Assembly: GCF_951801035.1 (NCBI RefSeq)
Contig: NZ_CATOKT010000002.1
From: Adlercreutzia sp910585575
Lineage (GTDB): Bacteria; Actinomycetota; Coriobacteriia; Coriobacteriales; Eggerthellaceae
Length of the DNA: 64,000 nucleotides
Reading direction: 5' to 3' (one strand)
Each line of letters opens with the position of its first letter. Position 1 is the first letter of the stretch. Both the position numbers and the translations under genes were made by a program. The notes under the pieces were generated by a model that saw nothing but the letters and a program-made list of their open reading frames with translations, searched no databases and was not told the DNA's origin. Positions 18,036 through 26,367 of the stretch are shown one piece after another.

Positions 18036-18074
18036 AATTGTCCTATGATAATCATTGATTGTCATAGGACAATT
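18036..18074. promoter_or_regulatory. 13-bp inverted repeat operator, shared motif copy 2
   Basis: AATTGTCCTATGA at 18036-18048 is exactly complemented by TCATAGGACAATT at 18062-18074, with a 13-base centre. The left half extends into the 18-base motif also found at 15361-15378. It lies 75 bases before the molybdopterin start. The symmetry suggests a dimeric regulator. Confidence 0.75.
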
Positions 18075-18149
18075 TGTTATGGTGGAGCCACGCGATTCGG
18101 CCGAATCCATGATGTAATTTCTTTTCAAGAAAGAGGATAGGGGGAGATC

Positions 18150-20894
18150 ATGGAACGACAAATCGGCGAAGGCATGAGCCGGCGATCGTTTATTGCTGGA
18201 GCTAGTGCCGCTGCCGCTGTTCTAGGCCTCGGAGGGACATCGCTGGTGGGTTGCGCAAGCCAGCAGGGAGGCGACGCAGGGGGAGAAGCCCTGTCGGAGA
18301 CGGGCCATCAGCAAGACGAATGGATTCCCACCAGCTGCAACATGTGCTTCAATCAGTGCAGCATCAAGGCCCATGTGGTGGACGGGGTTGTTGTCGAGTT
18401 GGCGGGCGACGAGAACGCCCCCAACGGCGGTCGTATGTGCGGCAAGGGCGCATCGGGCATTATGCAGCTGTACGATCCCTATCGCGTTACCAAGCCTATG
18501 AAGCGTACGAATCCCGAAAAGGGCATCGACATCGATCCCGGCTGGGAAGAGATTACGTGGGAAGAGGCCTACACCCTGGCCGCCGATAAGATTCGCGAGG
18601 CCGTGGCAGAGAACCCGAACAACTTTATGTGGGGCTCCGTGGTAGCTTCCTCTGTGGCCGAAGAGTACCTCTGGTTTGGTGCTATGGGCGGATGGGGAAC
18701 CCAGGAATACATGATGTCGGACCTCTGCGGTGCGGGTATTCACCAGTTTTCTGACCTGTACACCACCACGGGTAATTCCGGTCCCGATTGGCGCTACTGC
18801 AAATACCTTATTCAGTTTGGTACGCAGGGTGGCATCGCAACGCGCCACGGCTACAACGTCAGTTGCGCTCGATGGGCGGACGCGCGAGATGAGGGCGCGA
18901 AGATGACCGTCTTTGACCCTCATATGTCGGCGAGTGCCCAGAAGGCCGAGCGATGGGTTCCGATTCGCCCCGGCACTGATACCGCTGCTGCTCTTGCCAT
19001 CGCCAACGTCCTTGTGCACGAGCTGGATCTGCTCGATTATCCCTACTTGATCAACCGCACCAATGGCCCAAGTCTGATTGACAAGGAAACCATGCGTGTT
19101 GTCTATCTTGAGGACGGCGGTAAGTCCATCTACATGGATGAATCCGATGGGAAGATTAAGCCCTACGATGAATGTGCCGAGCCCGCGCTGGAGGGTGAAT
19201 TCGACTTCGACGGCAAAAAGGTAGTGACCGCTTTCACGGTTTACAAGAATCACCTCAAGCAGTATACGCCTGAATGGCAGGAGGAGATTACTACCGTACC
19301 GGCGCAAACGATTCGCGATGTGGCTAAGGAGTTTGGCGAGGCGGCTTGCATCGGCCAAACGATCGAGATGGACGGCGTCACGCTGAACTACCGCCCGGCA
19401 TGTGCCGATTTGTTCTCGGGAGCGGTCCATCATAAGCACTGCGGCCAGGCTTGTATGGCAATTATGGGGCTAAACGTTCTGGTGGGCTCGTGCAACGAGT
19501 GCGGCGGCTTCATTACGTTTGCTGCTGAGTGCCAGGGCTTTGCCGATGGCAACGATACGGTTAGCTGGACGTCTCGTGTTTACGAACCCGACGGATTGCT
19601 CCATTCTCACGGCATGGGTTCGGCGGCCAGTAACTCCATTTACGAGAAAACCTATGGCCAAGACTTCGTGGTTACCTCGGGCGGGTACAAGGAGTTGAGC
19701 CCGCTCGTCATGGATCCGCACTGGAAGTTCGTCTCCCAGGTGCAACCTGAGCTGTTCAACAACAACTTCCCTCCGTCGAAAGTTATGTTTGCCTTGGCCT
19801 GCAATCCGATTCGCTGGTGGCAAAACCATGACGAGCAGATCGAGATGTACAAAAAACTCGACTACGTCATCGGGTGCGATATCTACATGACAGATGCGTC
19901 GTACTTCTTCGATCTGATGGTGCCTGAGGCGTGCTACCTCGAGCGCTTTGAGCCCTATCCGCTCACCTACTACGCTTACAAGGGATGCGGTGGCGTTGAT
20001 GTGCCTTGGATGCTCGGCATTCGCCAGCCTGTGGTTCCTGCTCGCGATGATTGTCCGTCGGCCATCGAGATCGTTAACGAGCTCATTGACCGAAGCGGTA
20101 ACAACGAGGGGTACTGGATGTTCCTCATGGCCACCAAGTTCCTCAAAGAAGAGTACCTCGAGGGATATTTCGATACTACCAAGCGGTTTGATCTGGAGGC
20201 GTTTGCCGACGCGGTGTATAAGTCTGCCGTGGACGACGAGCATGGCTTGGAGTGGTTCAAGAAGAACGGCGTGTGGACCCATCCGCGCAAGGTCGAGGAA
20301 ATGTATATCTACGCCAACGATCGTCCGGGGCGCGTTCCGATTTACCACGACGTGATTCTTGAGGCGAAAGAGAATTGCAAGCGGGCCATCGACGGAATGG
20401 GCGGCTTCAACTTCGAATTCGAGTACGACGAGTTCACCGCGCTTCCCACCTGGATGGAGTGCTGTGATCATCACATTGAGGACCCCGACTACGATCTCTT
20501 CCCCATCTATTGGACAGACGCGATGAACATCGATACCCATTCGGTGTACAACGCTTGGATCAACGAAGTCAACGAGCAGTCTCCCTGGCTCTACGCCATC
20601 GAAATGAACTCCAAGACGGCCGCTGCGAAGGGGCTTCAGAATGGCGACGACATCGTGCTCAAGAGTCGCGAGGGCGCGACCGTTGAGGGCAAGGTCTTCG
20701 TCAGTGAAACCGTGCACCCCGAGGTTGTGTCGGTTGTTGTCGGTAGCTTGGGATCGAAGTCCGAGTTTATTCCTGTTGGCAAGGGCAAGGGCCTGGGCAT
20801 CAATCATCTGATTCCTGGCCAGGATCCGAAGCGCTTCGATCACCTGACGCAAGCGTACGACCAGTGCATTCGTGTCAACGTATCGAAGAAGTAG
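18150..20894 (+). CDS. TAT-exported molybdopterin oxidoreductase (DMSO reductase superfamily)
   Basis: This 914-residue catalytic subunit has a TAT signal (SRRSFIAGASAAAA, residues 10-23) ending near a lipobox-like LVGC35. A [4Fe-4S] binding set follows at Cys63, 66, 70 and 97 (CNMCFNQC...MCGKG). The bis-MGD domains include a candidate Mo ligand, Cys193 in DLCGAGIH. The C-terminal cap domain ends near IRVNVSKK. It acts outside the cytoplasmic membrane, with the four-cluster ferredoxin encoded next. The substrate cannot be read from sequence; candidates include polysulfide, thiosulfate, sulfoxides or catechol-type dehydroxylation known from related gut Eggerthellaceae. AGGGGGAGATC precedes the start. 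Confidence 0.9.
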   Translation: MERQIGEGMSRRSFIAGASAAAAVLGLGGTSLVGCASQQGGDAGGEALSETGHQQDEWIPTSCNMCFNQCSIKAHVVDGVVVELAGDENAPNGGRMCGKGASGIMQLYDPYRVTKPMKRTNPEKGIDIDPGWEEITWEEAYTLAADKIREAVAENPNNFMWGSVVASSVAEEYLWFGAMGGWGTQEYMMSDLCGAGIHQFSDLYTTTGNSGPDWRYCKYLIQFGTQGGIATRHGYNVSCARWADARDEGAKMTVFDPHMSASAQKAERWVPIRPGTDTAAALAIANVLVHELDLLDYPYLINRTNGPSLIDKETMRVVYLEDGGKSIYMDESDGKIKPYDECAEPALEGEFDFDGKKVVTAFTVYKNHLKQYTPEWQEEITTVPAQTIRDVAKEFGEAACIGQTIEMDGVTLNYRPACADLFSGAVHHKHCGQACMAIMGLNVLVGSCNECGGFITFAAECQGFADGNDTVSWTSRVYEPDGLLHSHGMGSAASNSIYEKTYGQDFVVTSGGYKELSPLVMDPHWKFVSQVQPELFNNNFPPSKVMFALACNPIRWWQNHDEQIEMYKKLDYVIGCDIYMTDASYFFDLMVPEACYLERFEPYPLTYYAYKGCGGVDVPWMLGIRQPVVPARDDCPSAIEIVNELIDRSGNNEGYWMFLMATKFLKEEYLEGYFDTTKRFDLEAFADAVYKSAVDDEHGLEWFKKNGVWTHPRKVEEMYIYANDRPGRVPIYHDVILEAKENCKRAIDGMGGFNFEFEYDEFTALPTWMECCDHHIEDPDYDLFPIYWTDAMNIDTHSVYNAWINEVNEQSPWLYAIEMNSKTAAAKGLQNGDDIVLKSREGATVEGKVFVSETVHPEVVSVVVGSLGSKSEFIPVGKGKGLGINHLIPGQDPKRFDHLTQAYDQCIRVNVSKK

Positions 20895-20908
20895 AGGGGG
20901 AGAGATCA

Positions 20909-21505
20909 ATGACCTACGGAATGGTTATCAACCTGCGTAAGTGCGTGGGATGCCGTGCATGCGTAACGGCTTGCAAGGGCGCCAATGGTACACCCCCGAC
21001 GATCTTCCGATCCCGTGTCGAGCAGGTGTTTGAAGGCGCCTATCCCGATGTGACGTGCCAAATTACGCCGATGCTCTGCATGCATTGCGAGAACGCGCCC
21101 TGCGTGGACGTGTGTCCCAGCGGAGCAAGCCAGAAGGGCGAAGACGGCATTGTCACGATCGATAAAGAGGTGTGCATTGGGTGCCAGAGCTGCATTGCAG
21201 CGTGCCCGTACCAGGCGCGTTCCTATATCGAGTCCGAGGATGGCTATTTCGGCAAAGAGCTGACGCCTTACGAGGAGATGCGCTATCAGGCAATGCCGGT
21301 GGGCACCGTGGACAAGTGCGACTTCTGCAAGGGCAATGGGCGCTTGGATAGCGGCGAGGTTCCTGCTTGTGCCCAGGCCTGCTTGGCCAAGGCGCGCATC
21401 TTCGGGGATTTGGACGAGCTGAAGTCCATGATCGACGAGCGCGACGCGGCTCAGTTAATGCCGGAGCAGGGAACAAACCCGTCGGTGTACTACATTCCCG
21501 CATAG
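20909..21505 (+). CDS. four-cluster [4Fe-4S] electron-transfer subunit
   Basis: This 198-residue DmsB/PsrB-like protein has four Cys groups: CVGCRACVTAC, CMHCENAPCVDVCP, CIGCQSCIAACP and CDFCKGN...CAQAC. It carries electrons between the NrfD-like anchor and the molybdopterin subunit. It has no signal peptide, so it would be exported with its TAT partner. It starts 14 bases after the catalytic gene, behind GGGGGAGAG. Confidence 0.93.
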   Translation: MTYGMVINLRKCVGCRACVTACKGANGTPPTIFRSRVEQVFEGAYPDVTCQITPMLCMHCENAPCVDVCPSGASQKGEDGIVTIDKEVCIGCQSCIAACPYQARSYIESEDGYFGKELTPYEEMRYQAMPVGTVDKCDFCKGNGRLDSGEVPACAQACLAKARIFGDLDELKSMIDERDAAQLMPEQGTNPSVYYIPA

Positions 21506-21518
21506 TTCGGGCATGCGT

Positions 21519-21544
21519 GGGGGCCGGGCTTAAGCCCGGCCCCC
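21519..21544. promoter_or_regulatory. GC-rich intercistronic hairpin
   Basis: A 26-base perfect palindrome (GGGGGCCGGGCTT and its complement) lies between the ferredoxin and chaperone genes and has no T-tract after it. It may protect the upstream mRNA or reduce chaperone expression relative to the enzyme. Confidence 0.7.
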
Positions 21545-21575
21545 CTGAGGGGGCTACATCCAGGAGGAGGATATT

Positions 21576-22259
21576 ATGACTATCGATCAGATGGGGCGCC
21601 TTTTCGCGTCCGCGGATATGTACCAGGTACTAGGATACTTTGTCATCACGCCCACGGCGGCCGTGACCGACGGCCTCTATGGCGGAGAGCTGCTCGGTGA
21701 CATAGAGGCCATTGCCGGCGAGCTTGACTTGCGGACGGTTCAGGCGCCCTTGCAGGAGTTTCGCGCCTGGATCGGCAAGCAGGTGGGCGCCGAAGATGCT
21801 GACACGTATTTCCATCGCGTGCGCAAAGACTATACGCATCTGTACACAAACCCGCAGTTCAGCGCTAGCACGCTTTTCGAGAGCCGCTTCTTGGGCAATG
21901 AGGAAGGCGCCAAGGGTCTTGAGATTGTGCTTGCCCAGACAGTGCAGGACCAGAAAGAGCTGTACGCCCGCATGGGCTTCGCGCCCGACTTCAAGCCGGC
22001 GCTGCGGCCCGACCATATGGCGATGCAGCTGGCCTTTATGCAGGTGCTGCGTACGAACCAGGGCATTGCCCTGCGTGACGGCAACGACGACGCTGCCGCT
22101 GAAATCGCTGCAACGGCGGCTGCGTTCCTAACGGAGCATCTTGGTACGTGGGCCATCCCGTTCTTCGAGGAAATGGAACGCGAGGCCGAAGAGGAAACCT
22201 ATCGATTCATTGGCCAGCTTGGAGCGGCCTTCATGGCCCAGGAGCTGGGTCGCCTCTAG
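21576..22259 (+). CDS. TorD/DmsD-family redox-enzyme maturation chaperone
   Basis: This 227-residue, mostly helical protein has the TorD-family pattern YxHLYTNP (DYTHLYTNP) and a helix pair with FLTEHLGTWAIPFFEEME. The family binds the TAT signal and apoenzyme of molybdopterin subunits until cofactor is inserted. It follows the molybdopterin-ferredoxin pair in the same direction, behind AGGAGGAGG, and presumably serves it. Confidence 0.88.
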   Translation: MTIDQMGRLFASADMYQVLGYFVITPTAAVTDGLYGGELLGDIEAIAGELDLRTVQAPLQEFRAWIGKQVGAEDADTYFHRVRKDYTHLYTNPQFSASTLFESRFLGNEEGAKGLEIVLAQTVQDQKELYARMGFAPDFKPALRPDHMAMQLAFMQVLRTNQGIALRDGNDDAAAEIAATAAAFLTEHLGTWAIPFFEEMEREAEEETYRFIGQLGAAFMAQELGRL

Positions 22260-22296
22260 GGCGCTTCGGCTTCTTTCTACGCTGACCCCTCCTCCG

Positions 22297-22341
22297 AAAA
22301 CGGCGTCGACCAACTCCCTCCCAGGTCGACGCCGTTTTTTT
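22297..22341 (+). terminator. rho-independent terminator after the chaperone gene
   Basis: AAAACGGCGTCGACC at 22297-22311 pairs with 22324-22338 and runs into seven Ts. It ends the molybdopterin operon. Confidence 0.92.
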
Positions 22342-22368
22342 GCGCCATGGACAAGGCGAACCCACGAC

Positions 22369-22433
22369 TTTGCAAAAGCTGCAAAAGTTTGCAAAGCCAG
22401 AAAAAGTTTGCAAAAGCTGCAAAAGTTTGCAAA
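22369..22433. repeat. 27-bp direct repeat built of GCAAAAG units
   Basis: Two exact 27-base copies (22369-22395 and 22407-22433; period 38) consist of TTTGCAAAAGCTGCAAAAG plus TTTGCAAA. Further GCAAAA units continue to about 22445. It begins 28 bases after the terminator and ends about 45 bases before the GTG start of the ATPase gene. The arrangement resembles an iteron-type binding site or slippage-prone promoter spacer. Confidence 0.8.
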
Positions 22434-22478
22434 ACTTGCAAAAACACTGCAGTCCAGGTATGGCAAAGGAGGTTCGCG

Positions 22479-23594
22479 GTGGCCCAGTCGAATCCTTTTA
22501 CCCCTACGTTTGGCATTGTGCCTCCCATCATGGCGGGTCGCGAGGAACTGGTCGAAGAGCTTTCCTGTGCGTTCGCCAACGGGTTGGGCGATCCGAATCT
22601 CTGCACCATTTTGGCGGGCGCGCGCGGCACGGGGAAGACGGCTTTCTTGTCTTTTATCGCCGACGAGGCATCGTCTCAGGGCTGGATTGCGGCAAAGACG
22701 ACCGCTGCAGAAGGCATGCTCGAGGACATTCTTCAGCAGGCAACCTGGAATGCCCAGAGCTTTCTCGATAACATGGGCGGCCGAAAGCTCAAGGGCCTGA
22801 CGGTTGGACAGCTTGTCGGTTTCGAGTGGGAGAACGAGCGGCCGGTGGCTGGCAACTGGCGCACGCAGATGAATCGCCTGCTCGAGCAGTTAGATGAATA
22901 CGATATCGGTTTGCTGATCACCGTCGACGAGGTGAAGGTTTCGGTTGACGAGATGAAGCAGCTCGCGCGCATCTATCAGCATTTTGTAACTGAGGGCCGC
23001 AAGGTGGCTCTTCTCATGGCGGGGCTTCCCCACAACGTCTCCCAGTTGCTGAGGGATGACGATATCTCGTTTCTTCGCCGCTCTCGCAAGCACCACTTGG
23101 GGCGCATTCCCGATTTTGAGATCAGAGAAGCTCTCCGTCTTACCCTGCAGGAGGGGGAGAAATCCATGGGGCCAGAATCTCTTGATGAGGCAGTGGCCGC
23201 TATCGACGGATTTCCCTACATGATGCAGCTGGTTGGTTACTGTGCGTGGAGCGAGGGAGGGGCTGAAGAGGAGCTTGCTCCCGACGCGGTAAGGCGCGGT
23301 ATTGCGCGGGCGCGCAAAGAGATGATCGACGGCGTGCTTGAATATACCTATCTTGAGCTTTCTCAAGGTGACAAGCGTTTCCTTGGGGCCATGCTCCAAG
23401 ATGAGGGGGAAAGTTCGCTGGCTGTCATTGCCGAGCGAATGGGCGTACGCAGCAATTACGCCTCGCAGTACAAGAAGCGCCTCCTTGAGCAGGGGATCAT
23501 CGGAGAACGCGTGCGGGGCTATCTGCGTTTCGATATGCCGGTGTTTCGAGAGTATCTGGCAGAACGCCTGCAAGAAGAAGATGAGCTGGCGTGA
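22479..23594 (+). CDS. AAA/STAND-like ATPase with C-terminal winged helix
   Basis: This 371-residue protein has Walker A GARGTGKTAFL near residues 45-55, Walker B GLLITVDEV near 145-153, an Arg-rich sensor region (FLRRSRKHHLGRI), and a C-terminal winged-helix part (LAVIAERMGVRSNYASQYKKRL). It resembles ORC1/Cdc6-like or archaeal-ATPase-type P-loop proteins. The GTG start at 22479 is preferred because AAAGGAGG lies at 22465-22472. An upstream in-frame ATG would translate the repeat as Lys/Cys-rich sequence. The role is unknown; DNA-binding NTPase or defence-like function is possible. Confidence 0.75.
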   Translation: MAQSNPFTPTFGIVPPIMAGREELVEELSCAFANGLGDPNLCTILAGARGTGKTAFLSFIADEASSQGWIAAKTTAAEGMLEDILQQATWNAQSFLDNMGGRKLKGLTVGQLVGFEWENERPVAGNWRTQMNRLLEQLDEYDIGLLITVDEVKVSVDEMKQLARIYQHFVTEGRKVALLMAGLPHNVSQLLRDDDISFLRRSRKHHLGRIPDFEIREALRLTLQEGEKSMGPESLDEAVAAIDGFPYMMQLVGYCAWSEGGAEEELAPDAVRRGIARARKEMIDGVLEYTYLELSQGDKRFLGAMLQDEGESSLAVIAERMGVRSNYASQYKKRLLEQGIIGERVRGYLRFDMPVFREYLAERLQEEDELA

Positions 23595-23914
23595 GTGCTC
23601 GAAGAGGGTGCTGTGTAAAAAGAAGCGGCTCAGTCCTGTGCCCCTCTTGTGCGCCTGCTCGAGCGAGCTCCAGTATTTTGCGCCGCGTCAATAAGGTTAC
23701 CGATTCGTATCAGTTCGATGGGGGAGTGGTGACAGCGCCGTTACCGCTTTGTGCCATTTGACGACCGTCAAATAAGAAAGCCCCGATCATTCGTACCATG
23801 GCTAAACAAAAGAGAGTGCAAGACTCGCAGGGGGTCTTGCTGGTGGGCGGACGTGCCTTTCGAGCCAACGAGGGTCAAGCAGGAACCCGGTCCGCCATAG
23901 ATGGGAGTAACGCC

Positions 23915-24493
23915 ATGGAGAAGTTTCTGAACATTGTGCGGTCGAACAATATGGTTCAAGCGGTGCTGTGCATCGGGTTTGGCCTGTTTCTTATGGTGTA
24001 CCCGTCCATTACCATCAACGGCGTTATTATGCTGTTCGCGGTGGCCATGCTGCTCATGGGCATAGGCTCGCTGGCTTCGTACTTCCGTGGCAAAGGCGCT
24101 CGCTATCACGACACGGGCATGCTCATGACTGGCGTGTTCTATCTCATCGTGGCTGCCATCGCCTTCATCTTCCCCAAGGCACTGGCTAGTTTCTTCTCGG
24201 TGGTGTTGGGTCTCGTGCTTATCCTGTGCGCCATCGTCAACCTGGTGCGCGCCTTCGACATGCGCCGGTTTGGCGGCAACGTGTGGATCGCCGTGCTGGC
24301 CGTCAGCATCCTGGTGGGCATCGGCGGCGTGCTCGTAGTAGTGAATCCCTTCGGCGCTACCATGACCTTCGTGCTGGTGTTGGGCAGCGTGTTCGTGGTG
24401 AACGGCGCCATGGATTTGTTCATCGAATGGTACGTGCGCGACTCTGAGAGCAAAGCCGGGGGCGGTCCCATGGCGAAGAGCCATCACGCCTAG
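23915..24493 (+). CDS. HdeD/DUF308-family membrane protein
   Basis: The 192-residue protein has six hydrophobic segments in three pairs, with the family pattern of short loops (LFLMVYPSITINGVIMLFA, FIFPKALASFFSVVLGLVLI, VNPFGATMTFVLVLGSVFV). HdeD is linked to acid stress in enterobacteria, and the molecular role in this group is unknown. The start MEKFLNIV has GGGAG upstream. A short dyad (ATTTGAC / GTCAAAT, 23756-23773) lies 140 bases before it. Confidence 0.85.
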   Translation: MEKFLNIVRSNNMVQAVLCIGFGLFLMVYPSITINGVIMLFAVAMLLMGIGSLASYFRGKGARYHDTGMLMTGVFYLIVAAIAFIFPKALASFFSVVLGLVLILCAIVNLVRAFDMRRFGGNVWIAVLAVSILVGIGGVLVVVNPFGATMTFVLVLGSVFVVNGAMDLFIEWYVRDSESKAGGGPMAKSHHA

Positions 24494-24571
24494 GGCGCGT
24501 AGCACCCGTTCCCGCAATCGCCATCACCGATGGCGGAGTATCGAGACACCCTATGTTAACTTTCGCGAAAG

Positions 24572-24596
24572 ACCCCTGCATACGCAGGGGTTTTTG
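24572..24596 (+). terminator. rho-independent terminator
   Basis: ACCCCTGC pairs with GCAGGGGT across a 4-base loop, followed by five Ts. TGCTATTAT immediately after (24595-24603) looks like an extended -10 for the chorismate mutase operon. Confidence 0.88.
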
Positions 24597-24698
24597 CTAT
24601 TATAGGCAGCACGCGTGCGGCAAGGTGGTTCCGCGTTCGCGCTTTCGGGCGCCCGGGCCCCTTTCACGCTAAAGCTTTTAATCCGGAAAGGAAATGCG

Positions 24699-24980
24699 AT
24701 GGCAGACGAAACCAGCGCCTTGGCCGAGATCGAGAAGCATCGCGAGAAGATCGACGAGATCGATCGTCAGCTCGTGGCCCTTCTCAATAAGCGCGCCAGC
24801 CACTCTCTCGTCATTCGCGGGCTGAAGCCCGATGCCCATATGGGCCTCTACGACGCCCGCCGAGAGGAGGAGATCTTTGCGAAGATCGCCTCCTACAACG
24901 AGGGCCCGCTCTATAACGAGTACCTTCGTGCTATCTACGAGACCATCCTTCGAGTAAGTAAGGAGACGCCGTCCGTATGA
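24699..24980 (+). CDS. chorismate mutase, AroQ type
   Basis: This 93-residue all-helical protein has the AroQ fingerprint REKIDEIDRQLVALLNKRA, a middle helix (DARREEEIFAKI) and LRAIYETILRVSK. It converts chorismate to prephenate for Phe and Tyr. GGAAAGGAAA precedes the ATG. The stop overlaps the DAHP synthase start (ATGA), so the two are co-translated. Confidence 0.9.
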   Translation: MADETSALAEIEKHREKIDEIDRQLVALLNKRASHSLVIRGLKPDAHMGLYDARREEEIFAKIASYNEGPLYNEYLRAIYETILRVSKETPSV

Positions 24981-25780
24981 GCGAAGAAGTGAAACTTGCC
25001 CCCATTCCCGATCTTGGTCAGCGTACTGACGAGATCACCATTTACGCTGGTCCTTGCTCGGTGGAGTCGGCCGAGCAGTTCGACGAGGTGGCGGAGTGCA
25101 TTGCCGATCTGGGTCTTACTTGGATCCGCGGTGGCGCTTTCAAGCCGCGCACGAACCCCCATTCGTTCCAGGGCCTCGGCGAAGAGGCGCTCAAGATCAT
25201 GAAGAACGCCGGCGATAAGTACGGCCTGAAGACCCTCACCGAGGTCATGGATTCGGCCCACTGCCAGCTGGTGGCCGACTACGTGGACGGCCTGCAGGTA
25301 GGCGCTCGTAACTTCCAGAACTTCAGCCTGCTGAAGAAGATTGGCGAGGTGACGGCCGACAGCCATCAGATGGTGCTGTACAAGCGCGGCTTCGCGGGCA
25401 CCATTGCCGAGTGGCTGGCCGCCACCGATTACATCACCGATCACGGCAACACCAACGTGGTGCTGTGCGAGCGCGGCATCCGCACCTTCGAGACGGCTAC
25501 GCGCTTCACGCTGGACATTGCGGCGGTGCCGGTCATTCACAAGCAGTCGCTGTATCCGGTGTGCATCGACGTGTCGCACCCCGCCGGCCAGCGCGACTTG
25601 GTGCCTTCCCTGGCCATGGCCGCCGTGGCTGCCGGTGCCGACTCGCTGATGATCGAGGTGCACCCCAACCCGCCGGTGGCTCTGTCCGACGGCCCCCAGC
25701 AGCTGACCCCGGCCCAGTTCCGCGTACTCATCGAGCAACTGCGCGAACTGGCCGCTGTGCTCGGCAAGAAGATCGTGTAA
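24977..25780 (+). CDS. 3-deoxy-7-phosphoheptulonate (DAHP) synthase, type I beta
   Basis: This 267-residue TIM-barrel enzyme condenses phosphoenolpyruvate and erythrose-4-phosphate, the first shikimate step. Motifs are GPCSVES, RGGAFKPRT, LCERGIRTFE, DVSHPAGQRDLV and MIEVHPNP. It is the short form without an N-terminal regulatory domain. Coupling to chorismate mutase suggests feedback by a mutase-synthase complex, as known for some AroQ/DAHPS pairs; that is inference. Confidence 0.95.
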   Translation: MSEEVKLAPIPDLGQRTDEITIYAGPCSVESAEQFDEVAECIADLGLTWIRGGAFKPRTNPHSFQGLGEEALKIMKNAGDKYGLKTLTEVMDSAHCQLVADYVDGLQVGARNFQNFSLLKKIGEVTADSHQMVLYKRGFAGTIAEWLAATDYITDHGNTNVVLCERGIRTFETATRFTLDIAAVPVIHKQSLYPVCIDVSHPAGQRDLVPSLAMAAVAAGADSLMIEVHPNPPVALSDGPQQLTPAQFRVLIEQLRELAAVLGKKIV

Positions 25781-25807
25781 CGCGATTCTGCTCAATTCGG
25801 TTTGAAC

Positions 25808-25847
25808 AATGAAGGCTCTCAGCGTTGGTGCGCTGGGAGCCTTCATT
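25808..25847. terminator. bidirectional terminator-like hairpin
   Basis: AATGAAGGCTCTCAGCG pairs with 25831-25847 in a 17-bp stem with GTTGG-type loop. It lies between DAHP synthase and the convergent antitoxin gene and has short T/A runs on both sides. Confidence 0.8.
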
Positions 25848-25964
25848 TGTCGAGAGTGCCCCCTCGGGTTTTCGAGCCGGGAAGAGCACTCGCTATGCCG
25901 TGTTCGCGTGGTTGGGGAGACGCTGCGCGAGCGTCGACCGTGCCTGTGGCTGAGGATAACGGGC

Positions 25965-26264
25965 TTAGGCCGTCGCTGTTGCCTTAGGCGCTACTTGGAA
26001 TTCGAGCCCCATGGTGTCGAGAACTTTCGCCACAGTTGAGAAGCGCGGGTTGCCCGAGCGGCTGAGAGACTTGTAGAGGCTCTCGCGACCGACGCCGACT
26101 TCCCGGGCGAGGCTGGTCATGCCCTTGGAGCGGGCGACTATGCCCAGCGCTTCGGAGAAGAGCGACGGATCGTCGAGCTCAAGTACGGCGTTCATGAACT
26201 CGATAACGTCTTCTTGTGTATTGATGTCGGCGGCTGGATCCCATTGCTCCCATTTCTCAGTCAT
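25965..26264 (-). CDS. HigA-like addiction-module antidote protein
   Basis: This 99-residue XRE-type protein has the profile of the 'probable addiction module antidote' family: IVARSKGMTSLAREVGVGRESLYKSLS and NPRFSTVAKVLDTMGLEFQV. The family normally follows a RelE/HigB-like toxin gene. Here the upstream gene is only 14 codons. GGAGGAAGAG precedes the ATG. It probably still represses its own promoter through the palindrome at 26341-26360. Confidence 0.85.
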   Translation of the reverse strand: MTEKWEQWDPAADINTQEDVIEFMNAVLELDDPSLFSEALGIVARSKGMTSLAREVGVGRESLYKSLSRSGNPRFSTVAKVLDTMGLEFQVAPKATATA

Positions 26265-26281
26265 GACTCTTCCTCCATTCG

Positions 26282-26326
26282 TTAAGGATTCCAGCGGCGA
26301 TAGGTGGAGCTGGTTTCAATTCTCAT
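26282..26326 (-). pseudogene. 14-codon stub of the RelE/HigB-like toxin
   Basis: ATG at 26326 behind CAGGAGGG opens MRIETSSTYRRWNP and then stops. The pattern I-x-T-x-x-Y-x-x-W matches the first strand and helix of toxins in this addiction-module family (about 100 residues). The stop lies 17 bases before the antidote start, so the body is deleted rather than interrupted. A regulatory leader peptide is the alternative reading. Confidence 0.55.
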
Positions 26327-26339
26327 GGTTCCCTCCTGT

Positions 26340-26367
26340 ATTGTATCCTAAAAGATACAATAGTCAA
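26340..26367 (-). promoter_or_regulatory. promoter and operator of the addiction module
   Basis: On the minus strand TTGACT (26362-26367) and TACAAT (26340-26345) are separated by 16 bases, a near-consensus sigma-70-type promoter. A palindrome TTGTATC / GATACAA (26341-26347, 26354-26360) lies across the spacer and -10, as expected for autorepression by the antidote. Confidence 0.75.

Noticed and set aside
19470..20909. 479-codon minus-strand ORF
   Set aside because: Shadow of the molybdopterin oxidoreductase gene.
22369..22433. CRISPR array
   Set aside because: Only two 27-base copies, made of a simple 9-10-base unit, with an 11-base spacer and no cas genes.
24615..24698. T-box-like AAGGTGGTTCCGCG before the chorismate mutase gene
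   Set aside because: The core differs from TGGNACCGCG, the leader after the preceding terminator is only about 90 bases, and no stem I or specifier loop can be drawn.
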